Assembly: GCF_006715395.1 (NCBI RefSeq)
Contig: NZ_VFNC01000001.1
Location: forward strand, 2,852,001-2,916,000
Length of the DNA: 64,000 nucleotides
Origin: Streptomyces sp. SLBN-31
GTDB taxonomy: Bacteria > Actinomycetota > Actinomycetes > Streptomycetales > Streptomycetaceae
Direction of reading: 5' to 3'
Shown here: piece by piece, positions 8,060 to 15,864 of the stretch
Numbering within the stretch: position 1 is the stretch's first letter
Layout: every line of letters begins with the position of its first letter
Translations under genes and position numbers: made by a program
The notes under the pieces: model-generated
What the model was told of the DNA's origin: nothing
The model's database searches: none
What the model saw: only the letters and a program-made list of their open reading frames with translations

Positions 8060-8257
8060 ATGAGCAAGGGGCTCACCAAGGAAGCCGCCGAGGCGGCGGT
8101 ACGGCACGCGCGATTCGGCAGGCTTCCCGAGCGCATCCGCTTCGAGGACATGACCGAAGCGGTCGAGGCGGCTCCGTCCGGCGCGGCGAACGGGTCGTAC
8201 GACCCGGAGGCTTCGTGGAAGTACTACTCGTGCCTCGCCCTGGACCTGGGTCTGTAA
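8060..8257 (+). CDS. Small protein of unknown function (65 aa)
   Basis: A 65-residue protein that I do not recognise. It starts MSKGLTKEAAEAAVRHARFG, is charged and probably helical in the first half, and ends with an aromatic tail (YDPEASWKYYSCLALDLGL). GGAG seven bases before the ATG supports this start, and codon use matches the neighbours. A well-formed promoter with a CGNR-type operator lies 60-100 bases upstream, and the VOC gene follows 107 bases downstream, so both may answer to the same regulator. Confidence 0.65.
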   Translation: MSKGLTKEAAEAAVRHARFGRLPERIRFEDMTEAVEAAPSGAANGSYDPEASWKYYSCLALDLGL

Positions 8258-8364
8258 AACACCCCGCAGACCCGGGTCTGCACCCCCACCCACGCCGCCC
8301 GCTGTCGAGGGTCCTGAGTCCGCCGGCGTACGGGAAACGAATCATCGAAAGCGAGATCACGGCC

Positions 8365-8811
8365 ATGGACATGAAGCTCGAAGTCGTCATCCTTCCGGTC
8401 GGCGACGTGGACCGGGCCAAGGGCTTCTACGTGGAGCGGCTCGGCTGGCGCCTCGACGCCGACTTCCCGATCGACGACGGTTACCGGATCGTGCAGGTGA
8501 CCCCGCCGGGCTCCGAGTGCTCGATCATCTTCGGTGAGGGCCTCACCCAGCAGGAGGCGGGCACACTCCACGGTCTCCAGCTGACCGTGACGGACATCCT
8601 CAAGGCCCAGGAGGAGCTGGCCTCCCGCGGTGTGGAGGTGTCCGGTCCGTTCCGTGACGAGACCGGGGCCTTCCATCACGCCGGCGACACCCGCCGGGTG
8701 CCCGGCGTGCACCCCGAGCGGGCCAGCTACGGCACCTTCGCCGCCTTCAAGGACCTCGACGGCAACGAGTGGTTCCTGCAGGAGGTCACCGAGCGCGCCC
8801 CGGGCCGCTGA
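8365..8811 (+). CDS. VOC family (glyoxalase-like) protein
   Basis: A 148-residue protein of the vicinal oxygen chelate fold, with two beta-alpha-beta-beta-beta halves: VVILPVGDVDRAKGFYVERL at the start and LQLTVTDILKAQEELASRG in the middle, ending in FKDLDGNEWFLQEV. VOC proteins include glyoxalases, dioxygenases and drug-binding proteins; the substrate cannot be inferred. Its 3' end overlaps the end of the convergent XRE gene by 26 bp. It could be cotranscribed with the 65-codon gene upstream. Confidence 0.85.
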   Translation: MDMKLEVVILPVGDVDRAKGFYVERLGWRLDADFPIDDGYRIVQVTPPGSECSIIFGEGLTQQEAGTLHGLQLTVTDILKAQEELASRGVEVSGPFRDETGAFHHAGDTRRVPGVHPERASYGTFAAFKDLDGNEWFLQEVTERAPGR

Positions 8812-9709
8812 CACCCGTCGCGCCCCAGCCGACCGCGCCGGCCGTGCCGACCGCGCCGGCCGTGGCCCCGCCGTCCAGGGCGAACCTGAAGGCGGCCTCG
8901 TCCGGGCCGCCGGGTGCCGCGGACAGAATCACGATCTTCAGCTCGGAGTCGCCGTCGGTCAGGACGTCGCAGTCCACCTCCACGGCACCGGCCACGGGAT
9001 GCTCGACCCGCTTGCGGTCCTCGCGGTGGGCGGCCACCGTGCCGTTCGCCCACAACCGGGCGAACGTCTCGTTGCCGTCGATGAGCAGGCGGATCAGCTC
9101 GGCCAGCCGGGCGTCGTGCGGGAAGCGGCCGGCCGCGCGGCGCAGGTCGGACACGACCGCCAGGTCGGAGGTGTGGCCGTCGCGTACGAGCACCGGCCAC
9201 AGCGCGATCCGGACGGGGTCGGGGCCGACCGGGAACCGCTCCAGCGCGAAGTTGCGCAGCCCGGGCGGCGCGAGTGACGGGTCGCCGAGCAGCGCCGCCC
9301 ATCCGGCGTTCCACCGCAGCATCTGCCAGTCGGCCGCGAACACGGCCACCGCGACATCTCCGAGCCGGTCCAGCACGCGCCGGACCCCGGGCGGGATCGT
9401 GTCGGGGACGACGCCGGCGTCCGGAGGAGCCAGTCCCGCCAGACGGTGCAGGTGGTCGCGCTCGGCGGACGTCAGCTGCAACGCGTTCGCCAGGGACGCG
9501 ACCACCTGTGCGGAGGGCGTGGTCGCCCTCCCCTGCTCCAGCCGCACCACGTAGTCGACCGATACACCGGCGCGTTCGGCGAGTTCCTCGCGGCGCAGTC
9601 CCGCCGCACGGCGTCCGGGCCCGGAGGGCAGCCCCACCGAGGACGGCGACAGCCGCTCCCGCCAGGCGCGGATCGTCGTACCCAGTCCGACACCGTCTCT
9701 CGCCGTCAT
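8786..9709 (-). CDS. XRE family regulator with MmyB-like ligand domain
   Basis: A 307-residue protein with an N-terminal Cro/C1-type helix-turn-helix (LRREELAERAGVSVDYVVRLEQGR, about residues 35-60, described here as two adjoining helices) followed by an MmyB-like domain that in this family binds a fatty-acid-like ligand (ADWQMLRWNAGWAALLGD; PDARLAELI-type helix). The C-terminus carries a short low-complexity tail encoded by an imperfect 18-bp tandem repeat (about 8827-8866). I place the start at ATG 9709, with AGGATGG five bases upstream; an ATG three codons earlier (9718) is possible. It is divergent from the SDR at 9814, the common arrangement for this regulator class and its target. Confidence 0.85.
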   Translation of the reverse strand: MTARDGVGLGTTIRAWRERLSPSSVGLPSGPGRRAAGLRREELAERAGVSVDYVVRLEQGRATTPSAQVVASLANALQLTSAERDHLHRLAGLAPPDAGVVPDTIPPGVRRVLDRLGDVAVAVFAADWQMLRWNAGWAALLGDPSLAPPGLRNFALERFPVGPDPVRIALWPVLVRDGHTSDLAVVSDLRRAAGRFPHDARLAELIRLLIDGNETFARLWANGTVAAHREDRKRVEHPVAGAVEVDCDVLTDGDSELKIVILSAAPGGPDEAAFRFALDGGATAGAVGTAGAVGWGATGVSGPGRAR

Positions 9710-9813
9710 GCGATCCATCCTGCCCCGACGCCCTCCACGCGGTCCTGGTACTGCCTTTCCTACGGTCGAAGTCTCCCTGGCGCGGCGTGCGTCGACCACT
9801 GAACGATCGGGGC

Positions 9814-10512
9814 ATGACCACCACCTTCATCACCGGCGCCAACAAGGGGCTCGGCCACGAGACCGCACGCCGTCTCGTCGCACTCGGCCACACCGTGATC
9901 CTGGGCGCCCGCGATCCGGGGCGCGGGGCCGCTGCCGCCGACGCGCTGGGCGCGCGGTTCGTCCGCATCGACGTCACCGACGACGCCTCCGTCGCGGCCG
10001 CCGCCGCCGATGTCGCGGCACGCGAGGGCGTGGTCGACGTTTTGATCAACAACGCCGGCGTGCACGGCCCGTACGGCGACCCGGGTGAACTGACCGGCGC
10101 CGACGCGTGGAGCGTCTTCGACGTCAACGTCTTCGGCGTGATCCGGACGACCACCGCATTCCTTCCGCTGCTGCGCCGGTCCTCCGATCCGGTCGTCGTG
10201 AACGTCAGCAGCGGAATGGGTTCGCTCGCCATCACGCACGACCCGTCGAGAATCGAGTCCTCGGTGATCGCGCCCCTCTACACGGCCTCCAAAGCGGCCC
10301 AGACGATGCTGACCACTCAATACGCAAAGGCGTTCAAGGACATTCGCGTCAACGCCGCCGACCCCGGTTACACGGCGACCGACCTCAATGGCCACTCCGG
10401 TCCCCAGACCGTCACCGAGGGCACCGACGCGATCGTCCGCCTCGCCACCGAAAAACCCGGTGCCGGCACCGGACGTTTCATCGACCGCGACGGCCCTGTC
10501 GGCCGGTCCTGA
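9814..10512 (+). CDS. SDR family NAD(P)-dependent oxidoreductase
   Basis: A 232-residue short-chain dehydrogenase with the nucleotide-binding motif TGANKGLG near residue 8, the NNAG motif in LINNAGVHG, catalytic Ser in VNVSSGMGS and Tyr-x-x-x-Lys in YTASK. The NADP-binding loop and KGLGHE sequence resemble the carbonyl-reductase-like group. Its only obvious partner is the divergent XRE regulator, whose gene starts about 100 bp away, and this is probably its repressor. The substrate is unknown. Confidence 0.9.
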   Translation: MTTTFITGANKGLGHETARRLVALGHTVILGARDPGRGAAAADALGARFVRIDVTDDASVAAAAADVAAREGVVDVLINNAGVHGPYGDPGELTGADAWSVFDVNVFGVIRTTTAFLPLLRRSSDPVVVNVSSGMGSLAITHDPSRIESSVIAPLYTASKAAQTMLTTQYAKAFKDIRVNAADPGYTATDLNGHSGPQTVTEGTDAIVRLATEKPGAGTGRFIDRDGPVGRS

Positions 10513-10564
10513 AATCCGTGGGCGAAAGGCCTCCGGCCGCGACCGGAGTTGGCGCCGGGGCCGA

Positions 10565-10587
10565 TTGTCAGTGCCGCGTCCTACTCT
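10565..10587 (+). promoter_or_regulatory. DNA-damage-type (PafBC/RecA-NDp) promoter, leaderless
   Basis: TTGTCAGTG (10565-10573), eight bases, TACTCT (10582-10587), then six bases and the ATG at 10594. This matches the actinobacterial RecA-independent DNA-damage promoter, TTGTCAGTG-N8-TAnnnT. The same arrangement is repeated at 17457. Confidence 0.7.
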
Positions 10588-10593
10588 CGCAAT

Positions 10594-11949
10594 ATGACCT
10601 ACAGCGTCTGGCACAGGGGCCTCGGCATCACACTCGACCTGACCGAGGCCGATCTCGGGCATCCGGAATACCCTCGGCTGCTCGACGAGATCTACGGCAA
10701 TTACCAACCGGATCTTCTCTACTGCCTGGGAGCCCACGAGGACGAGGGGTTCATCTGCCCGGGCTTCATGACCATCCGCAAGGTCGACGGCCGTCCGCAC
10801 GCCATGCATGTGGCAAAAGGAGAACGCCCCGAGACGAAGGCCGAAAGCGATCTCCACAAGGCGCTGGGGGAATACACGGCGAAGGTCGCCGCGGGGGAGG
10901 GATTCCGCGTGACACGGCCGGAGGGGGACGGGCCCGAAAAGGGACGCGCGGATGTCACGGTCGAGGGCGCGGACAGCCATCGCCTCGCCTACGAAATCCA
11001 GCTCGCCGCGATAGCGGGCGGTTCCGTCGACGACCGAACCCGGAACGCGCGCCGGGCGGGGCTGACTCCGCTGTGGCTCGTCAACAACGAGAACGCGATA
11101 CCGATCGACCGCGCCCCCTGGGCCCGGCTGAACGTGCAGAGCTGGCGTGACGTCACCGACCGGGCCGCCCTCCCGGTCCGCGGCGGCGTCAAGCACCTGC
11201 ACATGTCCCGCTGCGACTGGGGCAACCCGGTGCCCTGCCCGCAGCAGGGCGCCGGCCGCTGCGGCGGCAGGCACGCGCTGTGGGAGCCGGTCCGGGGGCT
11301 GTACTACGACGACGTCATCCGGCGCACGGCGACGGGCGAACTGGTCTCGCTGTATCTGCCGCACCCGGCCGGCCGCCGCGGCTGGCACATGTGGGTCACC
11401 CCCACCGACAAGGATGAGTTCCTCGAAGGCCGGCCCGAGCCCGACCCGGGCGCGCCGGCGGCACGCCTGGCGGACGCGGCAGGCCGGACGGGGCGTTCCC
11501 GTGCCGGTGGAACGGAGGACGGTGTCCGGACCGAGCTGACCCGCGCGCGGGACGACGAACTGCCCATCGACGCCTCGCTGTGGCACACCGAACCCGGGCC
11601 GTCCGAGTTCTCCCGGCCCTTCGTCGTCGGCGAGTTCGTCATACCCGGGGACCTGGTGGCCGCCCGCCGCACCTTCACCCGGGCCCTGGAACACGCCGCG
11701 GACATCGCCGCGCATCTGCCCAGCGGCGCGGACATCGCGGCCGGCCGCGCCGAGATCACCGGCGGGCAGCGGGAGCGTCTGGCGGACGCGCGGGAGCGGT
11801 GCCGGCGCCTCGCCGAGGAGATGCACACCCACCCGTGGTGGGAGACGGTCGGCGACCGCCACGCCGCACGGGAGGCCCTGACGCACGCCGCGACCCACGA
11901 CAGCCTCTCGTCCTGGACTTTCCGTCCAGGCTTTGGACCGTTAGTCTAG
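10594..11949 (+). CDS. CoiA-like putative nuclease
   Basis: A 451-residue protein. Residues about 84-170 fit the CoiA competence-protein nuclease domain: ESDLHKALGEYTAKV, then Asp120 in GRADVTV and Glu134-x-Gln136 in AYEIQLA, the D...ExQ core of PD-(D/E)XK nucleases, and RNARRAGLTPLWLV. Cys/His residues before (C44, H48, C55, H69, H72) and after (MSRCDWG..PCPQQGAGRCGGRH) could bind metal. The C-terminal 150 residues are not recognised. The ATG is six bases after a DNA-damage-type promoter, so the mRNA is probably leaderless and damage-induced. The third-last codon is TTA, rare in Streptomyces and dependent on bldA tRNA. Its 3' end also contains the promoter of the next gene. Confidence 0.75.
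   Translation: MTYSVWHRGLGITLDLTEADLGHPEYPRLLDEIYGNYQPDLLYCLGAHEDEGFICPGFMTIRKVDGRPHAMHVAKGERPETKAESDLHKALGEYTAKVAAGEGFRVTRPEGDGPEKGRADVTVEGADSHRLAYEIQLAAIAGGSVDDRTRNARRAGLTPLWLVNNENAIPIDRAPWARLNVQSWRDVTDRAALPVRGGVKHLHMSRCDWGNPVPCPQQGAGRCGGRHALWEPVRGLYYDDVIRRTATGELVSLYLPHPAGRRGWHMWVTPTDKDEFLEGRPEPDPGAPAARLADAAGRTGRSRAGGTEDGVRTELTRARDDELPIDASLWHTEPGPSEFSRPFVVGEFVIPGDLVAARRTFTRALEHAADIAAHLPSGADIAAGRAEITGGQRERLADARERCRRLAEEMHTHPWWETVGDRHAAREALTHAATHDSLSSWTFRPGFGPLV
11912..11947 (+). promoter_or_regulatory. Promoter with two overlapping palindromes before the DauR-like gene
   Basis: CCTGGAC-TTTCC-GTCCAGG (11912-11930) and GTCCA-GGCTT-TGGAC (11924-11938) share a half-site, giving three alternating TGGAC/GTCCA half-sites. 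The -10 box TAGTCT (11942-11947) ends six bases before the GTG at 11954, so the mRNA is probably leaderless. All of it lies within the last codons of the CoiA-like gene. Confidence 0.6.
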
Positions 11950-11953
11950 GCGG

Positions 11954-12640
11954 GTGACCGATGAAGAGACCCTTGATGCGGAGAGGGACGCGATCCTCGC
12001 CGCGCTGCGTCCTGTCGCCGACGGGATCGCGGCGACGTTCGGGCCGGTCTGTGAGGCGGTCCTGCACGACTACCGGCACCCGGAGAACTCGGTCGTCGCC
12101 GTCGCCGGCTCGGTGACAGGCCGGGCCGTGGGCGGCGCGATGAGCGAGATCGGCATGCGGGTCCTGGCCCGCGGCGACCAGGCCGAGGACGAGCTGAACT
12201 ACGTCACCCGCACCCGGTCCGGCAAGCTGGTCAAGGCGTCCACCATGGTGCTGCGGGACTCCACGGGAGCGGTCTTCGGCGCCCTCTGCGTCAACGTCGA
12301 CGTCACCGCGGTCGGGGAGGCCCACGCCTTGCTCGGCGCCCTCGCCGGACTCACCGACGCCGGCGAAACCCCTGTCACCACCTTCGGCAACGACCTCGAC
12401 TCCGTCGTGGACACCATCCTCGACGCCCACCGGATCGGGCCGGACCGGCCCTGGGGCGGACTCGACCGCGCCCAGCGCCTCGACCTGTTCCGCGGCCTCG
12501 ACGAACACGGCGTCTTCGCCGTGCGGCGTGCCGTCGAGCAGGTCGCCGCCCGGCTCGGCATCTCCCGTGCCTCCGCCTACAGCTACCTCTCCCAGGCCCG
12601 CGCGGCCACCGACCCGACCCCCGCTGGAGGACAGGCGTGA
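11954..12640 (+). CDS. DauR/YheO-like PAS-HTH regulator
   Basis: A 228-residue regulator with an N-terminal YheO-type PAS domain (AATFGPVCEAVLHDYRHPENS; GALCVNVDVT) and a C-terminal helix-turn-helix (FAVRRAVEQVAARLGISRAS followed by AYSYLSQAR). DauR in this family represses D-arginine use, and other members govern amino-acid metabolism. The stop overlaps the GTG start of the next gene by 4 bp (GTGA), so regulator and PLP enzyme are cotranscribed and translationally coupled. The compound palindrome overlapping its promoter suggests autorepression released by an amino acid. Confidence 0.85.
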   Translation: MTDEETLDAERDAILAALRPVADGIAATFGPVCEAVLHDYRHPENSVVAVAGSVTGRAVGGAMSEIGMRVLARGDQAEDELNYVTRTRSGKLVKASTMVLRDSTGAVFGALCVNVDVTAVGEAHALLGALAGLTDAGETPVTTFGNDLDSVVDTILDAHRIGPDRPWGGLDRAQRLDLFRGLDEHGVFAVRRAVEQVAARLGISRASAYSYLSQARAATDPTPAGGQA

Positions 12641-13620
12641 CGACCACCACCCCGCCCGTGACCCTGGACGACGTCCGCGACGCCGCCGACCGGCTCAAGG
12701 GTGTCGCGCACCGCACCCCGGTGCTGCGTTCGCACACTCTGGACTCCCTCGTCGGCGCCGAGGTCTTCCTCAAGTGCGAGAACTTCCAGCGGGTGGGCGC
12801 CTTCAAGTTCCGCGGCGCCTACAACGCCGCCTCCCGGCTCACCCCCGAGCAACTGGCGAAGGGCATCGCCGCCTACTCCTCCGGCAACCACGCCCAGGCC
12901 GTCGCGCTGGCCGCCCGCGAACTGGGCAGCACTGCCGTCATCGTCATGCCCGAGGACGCCCCGACCTCCAAGCGGGAGGCCACCGAGGGCTACGGCGCCG
13001 AGATCGTCACGTACGACCGCTACACCGAGGATCGCGAGGCCGTCGCCCGAGCTCTCGCCGACGAGCGAGGACTCGCCCTCATCCCGCCCTACGAGCACCC
13101 GCACGTCATGGCCGGCCAGGGCACCGCCGCGCTCGAACTCCTCGAAGAAGTCGGCGAGTTGGACGAACTGCTCGTGCCCGTCGGCGGTGGCGGGCTGATC
13201 GCCGGGTCCGCCACGGCGGCCAAGGGACTGCACCCCGGGATCCGAGTCCTCGGCGTGGAGCCGGAGGCCGGGGACGACACCAAGCGGTCCCTGGAGGCGG
13301 GCGAGCGCGTCAGCGTCCCGGTGCCGCGCACCATCGCCGACGGACAGGCCCTGACCACGCCCGGCGAGCTGACCTTCTCCGTGAACCGCAGGCTGGTCGA
13401 CAAAATCGCTCTGGTCTCGGACGACGAGATCCGCGCCGCGATGCGCTTCGCGTTCGAGCGGCTGAAGATCGTCGTCGAGCCGAGCGGGGCTACCCCGCTG
13501 GCCGCGCTGCTCGCCGGGCGCGCGGGTTCCCTGCCACGCCGGGTCGGTGTCATTGTCTCCGGCGGCAATGTGGACGCGGACCGTTTCGCCCGGCTGTGCG
13601 GCCGGGCGACGCAGTCATGA
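12637..13620 (+). CDS. PLP-dependent threonine/serine dehydratase or hydroxyaspartate racemase-like enzyme
   Basis: A 327-residue fold-type II PLP enzyme. The Schiff-base Lys lies in FKFRGAYNA (around residue 58), with SSGNHAQAVA as the substrate loop, PVGGGGLIAG as the phosphate-binding glycine loop and IVSGGNVD at the end. It lacks the C-terminal ACT-like regulatory domain of biosynthetic threonine deaminase, so it belongs to the short catabolic group that includes threonine ammonia-lyase, serine racemase and threo-3-hydroxyaspartate dehydratase. Sequence alone does not decide among these. Cotranscription with the DauR-like regulator suggests breakdown or racemisation of an amino acid. Its end overlaps the convergent gene by 6 bp. 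Confidence 0.85.
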   Translation: MTTTTPPVTLDDVRDAADRLKGVAHRTPVLRSHTLDSLVGAEVFLKCENFQRVGAFKFRGAYNAASRLTPEQLAKGIAAYSSGNHAQAVALAARELGSTAVIVMPEDAPTSKREATEGYGAEIVTYDRYTEDREAVARALADERGLALIPPYEHPHVMAGQGTAALELLEEVGELDELLVPVGGGGLIAGSATAAKGLHPGIRVLGVEPEAGDDTKRSLEAGERVSVPVPRTIADGQALTTPGELTFSVNRRLVDKIALVSDDEIRAAMRFAFERLKIVVEPSGATPLAALLAGRAGSLPRRVGVIVSGGNVDADRFARLCGRATQS

Positions 13621-14010
13621 CCAGAACTCGTCGACCCTGTCGAGGTTCTCGACGCACTCGTCGAGATCGGTCGCCTTGTCCCCGACGATCCGGAAGACGA
13701 GGCAGCCGTCCTCGTCCATGCGCTTGTCCCCGCGCTGTGCGCTGACGTGCTGCATCGCGACGGCATGGCCGCGTCCGTCCACCAGGACACCGCGCAGCTC
13801 GACCTCGAAGGTTCCGGCCGTCTCCTCGAAGAGCCGGCGGTAGTAGTCGAGGATCGCGTCGATCCCCTTGCAGTCGCCGGACAGCGGATGACTGCCGGGC
13901 ACGTGGTGCGTGGCGTCGCTCGTCATCATCGAGCGCAGGGTGTCCATGTCGCCGCGTGAGAAGGCTTCGTAGCCCTTGCGGACGAGTTGTGCGTGGGGAT
14001 GCTCAGCCAC
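13615..14010 (-). CDS. SnoaL-like / nuclear transport factor 2 family protein
   Basis: A 131-residue cone-shaped alpha+beta-barrel protein: VRKGYEAFSRGDMDTLRSMM at the start, SDATHHVPGSHPLSGDCKG, and DGCLVFRIVGDKATDLDECVEN near the end. Family members are small isomerases, hydrolases or ligand binders; the activity cannot be stated. I prefer the GTG at 14010 because AGGTGG lies eight bases upstream; a GTG at 14022 would have its ribosome site too close. It is transcribed toward the PLP enzyme. Confidence 0.8.
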   Translation of the reverse strand: MAEHPHAQLVRKGYEAFSRGDMDTLRSMMTSDATHHVPGSHPLSGDCKGIDAILDYYRRLFEETAGTFEVELRGVLVDGRGHAVAMQHVSAQRGDKRMDEDGCLVFRIVGDKATDLDECVENLDRVDEFWS

Positions 14011-14142
14011 GGTGATCGCCACCTTTCCGGTCGTTCGGCGATTGCGGCCTCACGCGTCATTCTGCGCTCACCCGAATGGCGGTGTCGACCGGACGGGCGG
14101 ACGATGGTGACGTGGACGGGGCTCGCAATGGAGGGAGCCGTC

Positions 14143-14505
14143 ATGATCGAGATCAAGGCCGTCGAGAAGCCGGACGAACGGCGTGACTTCCCGCGTGGAC
14201 ACCTGGAAGCGGTCCATCTGACCGGGCTCGACTTCGCCGTGGGGACGTTCGAGCCGGGCTGGCGCTGGACGGAGTCCGTGGGGCCCATCGCCGGGACGAA
14301 GAGCTGCGAGGTCCATCACAACGGCTACTGCGTCCAGGGACGCATGCGGGTGCGCATGGACGACGGCGCCGAGCAGGAGGTCGGGCCGGGCGACGTGTTC
14401 GTGCTTCCGCCGGGACACGACGCCTGGGTGGTCGGCGAGGAACCGTGCGTGGTCTACGACTTCGCCGGCCAGATGGCGACGGACTACGCGAAGGCCAAGG
14501 AGTAG
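14143..14505 (+). CDS. Cupin-domain protein
   Basis: A 120-residue single-domain cupin: FAVGTFEPGWRWTESVGP, HHNGYCVQGRMRVRMDDG as the first beta motif and VGPGDVFVLPPGHDAWVVG as the second. His residues at the usual metal positions are partly conserved. Small cupins of this kind are of unknown or varied function. The ATG has GGAGGGAG upstream. The gene ends three bases before the stop of the convergent VWA gene. Confidence 0.8.
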   Translation: MIEIKAVEKPDERRDFPRGHLEAVHLTGLDFAVGTFEPGWRWTESVGPIAGTKSCEVHHNGYCVQGRMRVRMDDGAEQEVGPGDVFVLPPGHDAWVVGEEPCVVYDFAGQMATDYAKAKE

Positions 14506-14508
14506 CGG

Positions 14509-15864
14509 TCACACCGGCAGCAGCCGGGCGATCAACGCGCCGAGCTGGCGGGCGTTGCGGCACTCGTGCATCTCCACCAGCTCGGCGTACTCCGGTGCCG
14601 CGGAGTCGCCGGTGCCCCACTGCGGGCGCGGCTCGGGGTTCAACCAGTAGACCCGGCGGGCCCGTTCGGCGACCTGCCGGACCGCGGCCAGGTTCGGGTC
14701 GCTCATGTTCGTCCGGGCGTCACCGAGCACGAACAGCGTCGTACGAGGGCCGACCGCGTCACCGTAGCGCTCGGCGAACTCGCCCAGGGCGACGCCGTAG
14801 TCGCTGCTGCCGTGCCAGCCCGTAAGGGTGGCCTCCGCGCGGATCCGGGCGCCGAGCCCCTCCGGATCGGCCGTGCCGTGTTCCAGCAGACCGGTGACCT
14901 CGTCGATGCGATTGACGAAGGCGAACACCCGCACCTTGCTGAACTGGTCGTGCAGGGCCTGCACCAGCAGCATCGTGAAGTCCGAGAACCCGGACACCGA
15001 GCCCGACACATCACACAGCAGCACCAGTTCCGGGCGGAAGGGACGGCGCCGGCGCAGCACCGGCTTCATCGGCACCCCCCCCGTCGACAGCGAGCCGCGC
15101 AGGGTCCGCCGCAGGTCGATGCTGCCGCGGGCGGCACGGCGCCGGCGCGCCGCGAGCCGGGTGGCGAGCTTGCGGGCGAGCGGCTGAACCGTCCTGCGCA
15201 ACTCGGCCAGTTGGAGCTTGCCCGCGTAGAGGAAGTCGACGCGGTCGGGCGTCGTGGCGACCGCGCGCCGGGCCAGCTCGTCCCGGTCGCGCCGCTCGGC
15301 CACCCGGCGCCGCGCCTCCACGGCCACCATTGAACGGAACACCTCGATACGCCGCCGGAGCTCGTCCTCCAGCAGCCGGTCCGTGAACCCCGACGCGCCG
15401 TCCCGGGCCCGTACGCTCTCGCGGACGCGGGCCAGCAGCGTCTGCGGCCGCAGCCGCTCCAGCGCCTGGTACGACGACCACCCCTGCGCCTCGGGCGAGT
15501 TGCCGTAACCGCCGAAGCCGTCGACCGCCTCCGCCGCCAACTGCCCCAGCAGCGCCCGGTCGTCGGCGGCGAGGGCCGCCGCGAGCCGGTCGCGCAGGTC
15601 CTCCCGGCCGGCCGGCTCGGCCTCGGGCGCACCGATGCCGCGCGGGAAGTACAGGTCGAAGACCGGGTCGAACACCGGCCGTTGGGCCGGGCCGTGCAGC
15701 AGCGTCGCGGCGAGCCCCTCGCGCAGCAGTTCGCGGTCCGTGAGCCCCAGCGCCGCCATCGCCTGCGCCGCGTCCACGGTCTCACCGGTGCCGATCCGCA
15801 TGCCGTGCGCGCGCAGCGCGCCGACCAGCGAGGTCAGCCGCTCGGCGACGCCGGGCGCGGTCAC
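14509..15864 (-). CDS. VWA-domain protein, CoxE-like
   Basis: A 451-residue protein with a long helical N-terminal region and a C-terminal von Willebrand A domain whose metal site begins LCDVSGSVSGF (Asp-x-Ser-x-Ser) and continues with the THR-type region HGSSDYGVAL and FVLGDARTNMSDP. CoxE-type proteins work with a MoxR AAA ATPase in assembling or maturing metalloenzymes; here the partner is the gene just upstream, whose stop overlaps this GTG start by 4 bp. No carbon monoxide dehydrogenase genes are nearby, so the client is unknown. Open frame upstream of the GTG is only a shadow of the ATPase gene. Confidence 0.88.
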   Translation of the reverse strand: MTAPGVAERLTSLVGALRAHGMRIGTGETVDAAQAMAALGLTDRELLREGLAATLLHGPAQRPVFDPVFDLYFPRGIGAPEAEPAGREDLRDRLAAALAADDRALLGQLAAEAVDGFGGYGNSPEAQGWSSYQALERLRPQTLLARVRESVRARDGASGFTDRLLEDELRRRIEVFRSMVAVEARRRVAERRDRDELARRAVATTPDRVDFLYAGKLQLAELRRTVQPLARKLATRLAARRRRAARGSIDLRRTLRGSLSTGGVPMKPVLRRRRPFRPELVLLCDVSGSVSGFSDFTMLLVQALHDQFSKVRVFAFVNRIDEVTGLLEHGTADPEGLGARIRAEATLTGWHGSSDYGVALGEFAERYGDAVGPRTTLFVLGDARTNMSDPNLAAVRQVAERARRVYWLNPEPRPQWGTGDSAAPEYAELVEMHECRNARQLGALIARLLPV

